Source: Hymenobacter norwichensis DSM 15439
Lineage (GTDB): Bacteria > Bacteroidota > Bacteroidia > Cytophagales > Hymenobacteraceae
Reading direction: 5' to 3'
DNA: 64,000 nt
Assembly (NCBI RefSeq): GCF_000420705.1
Contig: NZ_ATVL01000010.1
Coordinates: 248,001-312,000 of the forward strand
Part shown: piece by piece, positions 25,039 to 31,599 of the stretch
How positions within the stretch are numbered: position 1 is the stretch's first letter
Layout of the letters: each line of letters begins with the position of its first letter
Made by a program: the position numbers and the translations under genes
Notes under the pieces: model-generated
Told to the model about the DNA's origin: nothing
Seen by the model: the letters and a program-made list of their open reading frames with translations, nothing else
The model's database searches: none

Positions 25039-26025
25039 TTACTGATACTGAATGTAGAGCGGCGAAGGTGTGAGGGCGGCCACTTCCTCAGAAGTCATAA
25101 GGCGTGAGTTGGCCCGCAGGTCGTTTTTTAGGAAGATTTTAAAGCCGGTGTACTCCACAGGCTCCTGCTTGATGAACTTGCGGTAAGAGCTGCGCTTCAC
25201 CTTGGGCGTGCCCCAGCCATCCATGTGCATCACAATCTGCACGCGCGGGTCGAGCTTGATATTCTGGTAGTTGGTTACCATATCCTGCCGGAAGCGATGC
25301 ACCACCAGCACTTTAGGCGGCAGTTGGTTTTCACTCACTACCCGGGCCAGAAACTGCCGGGCATAGTTGATGTCGGCGGCGTCGAACTCGCCCACCTCAG
25401 TGCCCGGCCGCCGCCCCGATTTCATCGAGAATTCTGGGTCGATGCCGAGGTGCACAAACGGTAATTGCAGGTACTTTTTCAGCTTGGGGAGTTCGTGCTG
25501 CAAGTCGCTAAGGCCTACTTGCACGTCCAGAAATACCAGCGCGTTCCGCTCCCGGCCCCATTCTACTACCCGCCGGATGGTGCTGTCGGGCAGGGCCTGG
25601 CGGTACTTGCCGTCGGCACCGGAGTCGCGCTGGGCAATGACGGCCGTCATGTGCAGGGCTGGCCGCACCGGCAGCGAGTCAGTTTGCTGCCACACGGCCA
25701 CCCGCCGGTCCAGGCGGCGCAGCATTTCGTCTTTCGGGTATTGGCCCAGAATGCCCATAGCCTTATGCAGCGGGTTGCCATAAAAGGCCACAATGCGGGC
25801 ATCGGGCAGAATGGCGCCTGGCAATTGCCCGCCCACTCGCGCCACCGAATCGGCCCGAAGCGAGTCGTGGCGCACGGCCTCCAGCTTGCGTTTGTCCAAG
25901 GCTGCCGCGCTGACTTTGGTGGGAGTGGATTCGCAGCCTACCAGGCCAAACGAAACGAGGGAGCAGCCAGCTACGACGAGTAGCAGGCTGGCAAGACGGT
26001 AAACAGTAGAGAGCACTAACACCAA
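25039..26025 (-). CDS. Lipoprotein of an uncharacterised TIM-barrel-like family, copy 2
   Basis: A paralogue of the gene at 23760-24782, about 328 residues. The start is uncertain: TTG at 26025, or GTG at 26022 or 26016. The leader ends in a lipobox (FGLVGC). Shared motifs are GGQLPGAILP, RIVAFYGN, KAMGILGQYPKDEML, LVFLDVQVGLSDL, VHLGIDPEFSM, LPPKVLVVHRF, IVMHMDGWG and the identical C-terminus LTPSPLYIQYQ. Upstream (26026-26201) holds the blaR terminator. The pair are 256 bp apart and each could have its own promoter. Role unknown; a periplasmic or outer-membrane enzyme is the best guess. Confidence 0.75.
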   Translation of the reverse strand: MVLVLSTVYRLASLLLVVAGCSLVSFGLVGCESTPTKVSAAALDKRKLEAVRHDSLRADSVARVGGQLPGAILPDARIVAFYGNPLHKAMGILGQYPKDEMLRRLDRRVAVWQQTDSLPVRPALHMTAVIAQRDSGADGKYRQALPDSTIRRVVEWGRERNALVFLDVQVGLSDLQHELPKLKKYLQLPFVHLGIDPEFSMKSGRRPGTEVGEFDAADINYARQFLARVVSENQLPPKVLVVHRFRQDMVTNYQNIKLDPRVQIVMHMDGWGTPKVKRSSYRKFIKQEPVEYTGFKIFLKNDLRANSRLMTSEEVAALTPSPLYIQYQ

Positions 26026-26138
26026 AGCAAGCGAATTGGAAGACGAACTACAGCAACAACCAGTGGGCTTTTTAGGGTCGGAAGCGCGCGGGGAAAAGTC
26101 GAGGCTTGGAATGTAAGGTACAATTCAATCAACGAAAA

Positions 26139-26173
26139 AGCCAGCCCTAAGCCTTACGACGTAGGTACTGGCT
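26139..26173 (-). terminator. Probable terminator after the M56-TonB gene
   Basis: AGCCAG...CCTA (26139-26149) pairs with TAGG...CTGGCT (26162-26173) with small bulges; an A run at 26135-26139 gives a T run on the minus strand. It is 29 bp past the stop at 26202. Confidence 0.6.
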
Positions 26174-26201
26174 ATGGTTTCGAAAAATGTTAAGAGGCAG
26201 C

Positions 26202-27620
26202 TTATTGCTGTTGCGCTGGATACGAAATCGATACTGTTTTCTGGTTTGGCAGCTTCACCTGAGCTTGGTCTAAGGCGAAGGCAATAGGTACGGTATATGC
26301 CACGGCTACCTGTTTACCATCCTGGCGGCCGGGCGTCCACTTGCCCGGCAAAGTACGCACGGCGGCTAAAGCGGCTTCGTTCATGGCTTGGGCTGCTGGT
26401 GCCAAGTCAGGTGGGGCGCTTATTCCCTTTTTGAGGCTAACTGCCTGCATGCTTCCATCCGAGGCTATAATAAAGTCAACGAATACTTTGCCCTCCAGTT
26501 CGGCCTTCAGTGCCGCCGCTGGGTAGCGTAGCTGCTGCGTTATGTCGGTCAGTAGTTTGGTCATGCCACCTGCATACTCCGGCATATGCTCTACAAAGTT
26601 GTAAATGGCAGGCGGTGGTGGTGGCGGCGGTAGGGCAGGCGGTGGCGGTGGCGGGGGTAGTAGGTGGCTGTCTGACGAGGTGTCGGCAGTGGGCGCAGTT
26701 GGTTCAGCGGCCTTCTCGCAGGAGATAGTAACGAGCAGCACCGCGCTAACGGGCAAAATAAGCCACTGTTTCCAGCGGCGCACAGGGGGGGATGATTGAA
26801 GCATGGCAATACGGGTTAGAATGGGCGAATGGGTGAAGGAATGAGGTAGAGGTAGGGGCGGATATAGCCGCCGAAGCGCCAGACGGGCCAGCAGTGCCAC
26901 GTAAGTAGCTGAAGTAGTGGAAGGGGGAGCACCTTCAAGCACGGCGGCATCGGCGAGGTACTCATGGGTGAGTGCCAAGGCTCGTGGATAGCAATGCACA
27001 AAGGGGTTGAACCACAGCACAGCTTGCAGTACTCGTAGGTTGAGTTGCTCCCACGTGTGGCCCTGCTGCACGTGCACTAGTTCGTGGTAGAGCACTTGCT
27101 GCGCTTCGGCGGGCGTCAGGTCGGCGGTTTCATCCCAGAACACAAGGCGGCCGAATGAGCTGATAGGAAGCTGCCCGCTGGTTGACACCAAGGTATAGCC
27201 AGCGCGTGGCTCGCGCGGCAGCCGGCGCGTGGTTTGCCACAGGCGGAATACCTGCCAGCCTAAGCGGGCCACACCTAGCCCGACACCAGTCCCGTACACT
27301 ATCGGTAACCACGCCCAGAAGGTAGCAGGCGAAGTGCCGGTAGTACCTACCACTGCGGTAGGCAACACAAAGGCTGGAGCAAGCAACGCAGAGGAAGCCG
27401 CCTGAGTTGGTAGCCAGCTACCCAACTTGGGCACAAGCACAGTCAGGAGGGGAGGCAGGAGCAGCGCCAGCCACGGGGTGTAGCGCAGAAACTGCCGGTT
27501 GTACTGAAAGTGGGTTTCCCGGCGCAGGGCCAGCCAATAAAGCAGCCAGCAGGCCCCTAGGCACAGGGTGCTTTGCCACATCCAGTTAAGCAGGGCGGCT
27601 GTTGTTGGCAGGAGCATCAT
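26202..27620 (-). CDS. BlaR1-like M56 metallopeptidase fused to a TonB C-terminal domain
   Basis: A 472-residue membrane protein. The ATG at 27620 (MMLLPTTAALLNWMWQ) is chosen; earlier in-frame starts lie deep within blaI. Several hydrophobic helices form the M56 membrane part, with the zinc motif HELVH at His179-Glu180-His183 and later HEYLADAAVL. A further membrane segment (~310) is followed by a Pro-rich linker (PPPPPPPALPPPPPPP, ~350-365) and a TonB_C domain (GGMTKLLTDITQQLRYP...GKVFVDFIIASDGSM...WTPGRQDGKQVAVAYTVPI). In BlaR1/MecR1, such peptidases sense a signal and inactivate the BlaI repressor; the TonB part is a common Bacteroidota addition. It overlaps the blaI 3' end by 35 bp, which implies coupled translation. 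Signal unknown. Confidence 0.92.
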   Translation of the reverse strand: MMLLPTTAALLNWMWQSTLCLGACWLLYWLALRRETHFQYNRQFLRYTPWLALLLPPLLTVLVPKLGSWLPTQAASSALLAPAFVLPTAVVGTTGTSPATFWAWLPIVYGTGVGLGVARLGWQVFRLWQTTRRLPREPRAGYTLVSTSGQLPISSFGRLVFWDETADLTPAEAQQVLYHELVHVQQGHTWEQLNLRVLQAVLWFNPFVHCYPRALALTHEYLADAAVLEGAPPSTTSATYVALLARLALRRLYPPLPLPHSFTHSPILTRIAMLQSSPPVRRWKQWLILPVSAVLLVTISCEKAAEPTAPTADTSSDSHLLPPPPPPPALPPPPPPPAIYNFVEHMPEYAGGMTKLLTDITQQLRYPAAALKAELEGKVFVDFIIASDGSMQAVSLKKGISAPPDLAPAAQAMNEAALAAVRTLPGKWTPGRQDGKQVAVAYTVPIAFALDQAQVKLPNQKTVSISYPAQQQ

Positions 27621-27996
27621 CGTCGGGGCTAAGGTCTTGCTGGGCGTGGCGTAGTAGCTCTTCCAATTGCTTGGCGTCGAGGTCCTCTTCCTTTGCAAAA
27701 AAGGAAAGCAGCCGGCTGAACGAGCCCCCAAAGTGTCCGCCGAGCAGCTTGCGCAACGAGAAACGCCGGTAGTCGTCTTGGGCTACCAAGGCGTGGTAGC
27801 GGTGGGTGCGCCCGAAGGCCTCATGGCCCACAAACCCCTTTTGCTCTAGAATGCGGATGATGGTGGACACGGTGTTGTAAGCGGGCGGTGGGGCGGGCAT
27901 GTCGGCCAGCACGTCCTTCACGAAGGAGGGGCCGCGCTGCCAGAGCACCTGCATCACCTGTTCTTCGGCGCGGGTGAGTTCGGGGAAGGTTTGCAT
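27586..27996 (-). CDS. blaI: BlaI/MecI-family transcription repressor
   Basis: A 136-residue winged-helix repressor: LTRAEEQVMQVLWQRGPSFVKDVLADMP then YNTVSTIIRILEQKGFVGHEAFGRTHRYHALVAQDDYRR, the classic BlaI N-terminal domain, followed by a dimerisation helix region. BlaI dimers bind palindromes and are cleaved or released by the partner M56 peptidase, which is encoded immediately downstream with overlap. A perfect palindrome 25-48 bp upstream of its start (28021-28044) is the obvious autoregulatory operator. Confidence 0.95.
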   Translation of the reverse strand: MQTFPELTRAEEQVMQVLWQRGPSFVKDVLADMPAPPPAYNTVSTIIRILEQKGFVGHEAFGRTHRYHALVAQDDYRRFSLRKLLGGHFGGSFSRLLSFFAKEEDLDAKQLEELLRHAQQDLSPDDDAPANNSRPA

Positions 27997-28020
27997 AGAG
28001 TATCAGTGGTTGAATCGAAT

Positions 28021-28044
28021 GTATAACTAAATAATTAGTTATAC
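28021..28044. promoter_or_regulatory. Likely BlaI operator: perfect palindrome
   Basis: GTATAACTAA-ATAA-TTAGTTATAC, two exact 10-bp half-sites with a 4-bp spacer, followed by another half-site-like ACAACTAAT. It lies between divergent blaI (start 27996) and the alpha/beta hydrolase (start 28166), in AT-rich DNA. Autoregulation of blaI is the expected role; control of the hydrolase is possible. Confidence 0.8.
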
Positions 28045-28165
28045 AACTAATATTTTAGGTAATGCAATTGATGTAGATTCTTTGAGCTGCATAGGGTGGT
28101 TGTTGGAATAGTGCAGTTCAAGGCTGTTTAACAGGAAATCTTTTCGCGCAAGTGGTGTTATCAGG

Positions 28166-29404
28166 TTGACAATCACCTATCTCTTGCCTGTGTTTTTTAA
28201 GTCTGATTTCTATTTCCGCCGGTTGCGGCTCACCGTTCTGCTGTGGGCGGGCCTGGGCGTGGCCGCCGGTAGCAGCTGTACCAAAGACGACGCGCCGCTA
28301 ACCGAAACCCCAGTTGCCCCCGAAACCCACCTCGTCAGTAGCACCCTTATCGGGGAGTACAGTACTACGGCGCTGGCTGGCCGGGTATCCACTATTCCGA
28401 TAGCCGGGGCGCTGGTGCGCTACCCCATTCGGGTGTACAAGCTGACGTACACCACCCGCAACACCGATGGCCAGTCGGTAACGGCTTCGGGTGCGTTGCT
28501 GGTGCCGGTAACCACTGCGGCGTTGCCGCTGCTCAGCTACCAGCACGGCACCATCCGGCCCGATGATGAAGACCGCGCACCATCTTACTACAGCACTAGC
28601 AGTGAGGTGTATTCGGCCGTGTCGGTGCTGGCGTCTACGGGCTACATCGTGTCGGCACCCGACTACCTGGGCTATGGGGCCAGCAAGGCGCTGCCGCACC
28701 CGTATGAGCACGGCGAGTCGTTGGCATCGGCCTCATTGGATATGCTGCGGGCAGCCAAGGAGTTTTGCGAGAAAGAGAAGGTGACGCTCAACAAAAAGAA
28801 CTTCCTGCTGGGCTACTCCGAAGGCGGCTACGCCACTATGGCTTTGCATAAGCTGATGGAGGAAAAGCACGCCACCGAATTCACTGTGACAGCCAGCGCG
28901 CCGGGGGCTGGGGCCTACCACAAATCCGCCTTTGCCGACTACATTCTGGCTTCCACGCAGCCACTGAATTTCCTGAGTACCTACGTGTGGGTGCTGGATA
29001 CCTACAACCGCGTGTACGGTATCAACCGGCCCTTGACTTATTACTACAACCCACCCTACGCCGCCCAGCTACAAGCCAACCCTTTTAGCGCCGTGCCCGA
29101 CCGCGCCAACGAGCTGTTCACGACGGGCTTCCGTACCGGCATCCTTAACAAAGCCGACGCCCCAATGGCCGCCGCCTTCCGCGCCAACGACCTCCACGAC
29201 TGGAAGCCCAAAGCTCCGCTGGCTCTCTTCCACGGTACCGCCGACGATTACGTGCCCTACTTCAACTCCGAAAACACCTACCGCGCTATGCGCGCCCGCG
29301 GGGCCACGCAGGTATCGTTGCACCCCATCCAAGGTGGCAACCACTTCACCTCGGTAGCGCAATACACGCTGGAAGCCCTGGGCTTCATTACACAGTATTA
29401 CTAA
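28166..29404 (+). CDS. Secreted alpha/beta hydrolase (lipase/esterase-like)
   Basis: About 412 residues from a TTG start at 28166, which is the only reasonable start giving a leader; the N-terminus is hydrophobic up to VAAGSSC, a possible lipobox with Cys at ~38. The alpha/beta hydrolase core shows the oxyanion-type LLSYQHGTIRP, the PDYLGYGAS loop, the nucleophile elbow LLGYSEGGYATM (Ser in GYSEGG), the acid in LFHGTADDYVPY and the His in QGGNHFTS. It resembles secretory lipases and related esterases. It is divergent from blaI and shares its upstream region, so BlaI might regulate it. Natural substrate unknown. Confidence 0.88.
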   Translation: MTITYLLPVFFKSDFYFRRLRLTVLLWAGLGVAAGSSCTKDDAPLTETPVAPETHLVSSTLIGEYSTTALAGRVSTIPIAGALVRYPIRVYKLTYTTRNTDGQSVTASGALLVPVTTAALPLLSYQHGTIRPDDEDRAPSYYSTSSEVYSAVSVLASTGYIVSAPDYLGYGASKALPHPYEHGESLASASLDMLRAAKEFCEKEKVTLNKKNFLLGYSEGGYATMALHKLMEEKHATEFTVTASAPGAGAYHKSAFADYILASTQPLNFLSTYVWVLDTYNRVYGINRPLTYYYNPPYAAQLQANPFSAVPDRANELFTTGFRTGILNKADAPMAAAFRANDLHDWKPKAPLALFHGTADDYVPYFNSENTYRAMRARGATQVSLHPIQGGNHFTSVAQYTLEALGFITQYY

Positions 29405-29417
29405 CTGGTAATTAATT

Positions 29418-29486
29418 GATACTCCCGCAAACGGCAAGGCCGATTCTCCACCTGGAAGAATCGGCCTTGCCGTTTGCGGGAGTATC
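29418..29486. terminator. Exceptionally long bidirectional hairpin (30-bp perfect stem)
   Basis: 29418-29447 and 29457-29486 are exact reverse complements over 30 bp with a 9-nt loop (CCACCTGGA). It lies 14 bp past the hydrolase stop and 7 bp past the convergent membrane protein stop at 29493, so it probably ends both transcripts. No long T run, so it may act mainly as an RNA stability element. Confidence 0.8.
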
Positions 29487-29492
29487 ATGGTG

Positions 29493-29864
29493 TCAGCTTT
29501 GGATAAGCTGAACTGGTGCCACGGCCTGCCGTGCCCACGCGCCGGCCAGCGCTGCCAAGCCACCTACCAAACCACCCACCACTGCCGTGACCAGCACCAG
29601 TAGCCAAGCCTGACCACCCAGCGGCAGTAGCTGCGCCACCCGGTGCGCCAGCAATCCGTCGTTCTGGATATTCAGCCAGCCGGCTAGTAGTAACCAGCCC
29701 AGCCCTACGCCCAGAAAGCCCGCCCAAAAGGCTTTGCCGCCCGTGCTGCCTAGTGCCGCCGCCAGCCCGAAACACAACGGTGTAATCACCCACCACGGCA
29801 AGAGTAGCTGCGCCACAAACGCCAGCACCAAAATCAGTAGGAATAGCAGGGGTAAGGACTTCAT
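29493..29864 (-). CDS. Small integral membrane protein, unknown function
   Basis: A 123-residue protein (start ATG 29864, MKSLPLLFLLILVL) made of four hydrophobic segments: ~4-25, ~27-44, ~47-66 and ~83-110 (LVLVTAVVGGLVGGLAALAGAWA). No family recognised. It lies 89 bp beyond the stop of the four-TonB_C protein on the same strand, and ends at the convergent hairpin. Confidence 0.7.
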   Translation of the reverse strand: MKSLPLLFLLILVLAFVAQLLLPWWVITPLCFGLAAALGSTGGKAFWAGFLGVGLGWLLLAGWLNIQNDGLLAHRVAQLLPLGGQAWLLVLVTAVVGGLVGGLAALAGAWARQAVAPVQLIQS

Positions 29865-29953
29865 AGCAAACAAGACGGTGATGGAGTGAAGGGTAACTCG
29901 TGGCCGAGGTAACTAGTCGGCTACACTTGCTGATAAAAGTTGCTGTGTTTCAC

Positions 29954-31549
29954 TCAGCCGGTGCTACCGGGCGGCAGCTTGGCGGCCGGGGCCGGCATCC
30001 GAATGTGTAGAGTCTGGCGCACTGAAACCGGCTGGTCGGCGGCGTTACGGGCGGGCGTCCAGCGGGGCATGTCGCGGACTAAGCGCAGGGCTTCTTCGTC
30101 GCAGCTGCGGCAAAGGGGGCGCACCACTTCGGCGGCGCCTATCTTGCCATCGGCCTGCACCACGAAGCGCACTTCCACCGTGCCCGCCAGGTTTTCCTGT
30201 TTCAACACTTTCGGCTCGCGCATCTTCTCGGTGAGGTAGTTACGTAGAGCCGTTTCGTTGCCGGGAAAGGTGGCCTGCGTGGTGACCTGGTGGTATTCGA
30301 AGACGTGGTTGGGACCGTACATCACCACCGGTATAGTCATTTGCACGGATACTGTTTTGCCGTTCTGCTTGCCCGGTGTCAGGTGGGGCAACGCCTTCAC
30401 GGCAGCCAACGCGGCCTGGTCGCAGGTGGGGCAGAGGCTGCGCACCACTTTGGCATCGGAGGTTGAGCCGTCGGGGCGCACCACAAAGTTCACGTAGACT
30501 TGCCCTTCACTTTTTCCTTCCCGCACCTCGGCTGGCAACACCAACGCCGCCTGTAGCGCCGTGCTGATGCTCACCATAGTGGGAGCACCGGGGATAGTAG
30601 GCATCTGTTCCACGTAGGTGTACACCTTTTCTTCGGGCACCACCGGAGTAGAGGGCGTGGTTGTAGCGCCGCTTGCTGGTGATGAGTTCACGGTGAAGGT
30701 AACCGGCACGGTATAGCTGACGGTCACTGTGCGGCCGTTCTGCTTGCCCGGTGTCCAGGTGGGCATGCTGTTGATAACGCGCACCGCTTCTTCGTCGCAG
30801 CCCGAGCCGATGCCTTTCAGTACCTTAACATCACTTACACTGCCATCGGGCTTCACCACGAAAGCTACGAACACCCGGCCCTCTACCTGATTGCGCAACG
30901 CCAACGCCGGATACCTGGTGTTGCTTTGAATGTGCTTCATCATCGCCTCGCGGCCGCCCGGAAATTCGGGCATTTGCTCTACGTAGGTGTAGACTTTGTT
31001 TTCCACCACCTCTTCTGTCACCCGGTGGTCTGGCGCCAGACTGGAAAGATCAGGGGCTGACTGCTGCGTAACAGCCTCCATGGGCTTCTGAAACCGGACT
31101 TCCAGCGCATAGCGGGTAGCCACGGCTTCGTCGTTGCGGCGACCGGGACGCCAGCTGGGCATAGCCTGTATGAGCCGAAGCGCCTCGGCATTGGTGGCCG
31201 CACTTAGGCCCCGCGCGACAAATACGTCGGTCAGGCGGCCGGTGGGGCGTACCACAAAGTTCACGAACACCGCACCTTGCACGCGGCCTTCCTTCACTTC
31301 GGCGGGTAGCCGGGCACCTTTCAAATACTGCTGCAAAGCAAACTGCCCCGCCGCGTATTCGGGCTTGATTTGCAGCTGATAGGCTTCGTACACCGTTTCG
31401 GAAGGGGCAGTAAAAGTGGTGGGTTTAGTGGTTCTAGGGGGAGCTTTTTTTGCAGCCGATTTGGTTTGCGCCGCAGCGGGTAGCAACGGCAGTGCCACAA
31501 GCAGCCCCGCCAACAACCGACGGCGCACTGAGCTAGATAAGGTGAACAT
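29954..31549 (-). CDS. Secreted protein with four TonB_C-type repeats
   Basis: A 531-residue protein with a signal peptide (start ATG 31549, MFTLSSSVRRRLLAGLLVALPLLPAAAQ) and no later membrane segment. Four repeats of the TonB C-terminal fold can be traced by the strand pattern VFVNFVVRPxG...ALRLIQAMPSWRPGR at ~100-165, 215-290, 320-400 and 425-510. Repeats 2-4 carry Cys pairs (GSGC, LCPTC, LCRSC) before the helix. A normal energy-coupling TonB has one such domain and a membrane anchor; here the anchor is missing, so this is a periplasmic protein with multiple TonB-box binding sites or a structural role. It is followed by a membrane protein and lies next to a penicillin acylase gene. Confidence 0.85.
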   Translation of the reverse strand: MFTLSSSVRRRLLAGLLVALPLLPAAAQTKSAAKKAPPRTTKPTTFTAPSETVYEAYQLQIKPEYAAGQFALQQYLKGARLPAEVKEGRVQGAVFVNFVVRPTGRLTDVFVARGLSAATNAEALRLIQAMPSWRPGRRNDEAVATRYALEVRFQKPMEAVTQQSAPDLSSLAPDHRVTEEVVENKVYTYVEQMPEFPGGREAMMKHIQSNTRYPALALRNQVEGRVFVAFVVKPDGSVSDVKVLKGIGSGCDEEAVRVINSMPTWTPGKQNGRTVTVSYTVPVTFTVNSSPASGATTTPSTPVVPEEKVYTYVEQMPTIPGAPTMVSISTALQAALVLPAEVREGKSEGQVYVNFVVRPDGSTSDAKVVRSLCPTCDQAALAAVKALPHLTPGKQNGKTVSVQMTIPVVMYGPNHVFEYHQVTTQATFPGNETALRNYLTEKMREPKVLKQENLAGTVEVRFVVQADGKIGAAEVVRPLCRSCDEEALRLVRDMPRWTPARNAADQPVSVRQTLHIRMPAPAAKLPPGSTG

Positions 31550-31599
31550 AGATAGAATAGAAATGGAATGTTGCCAGTGAAGGTACGCAACCATACTGG

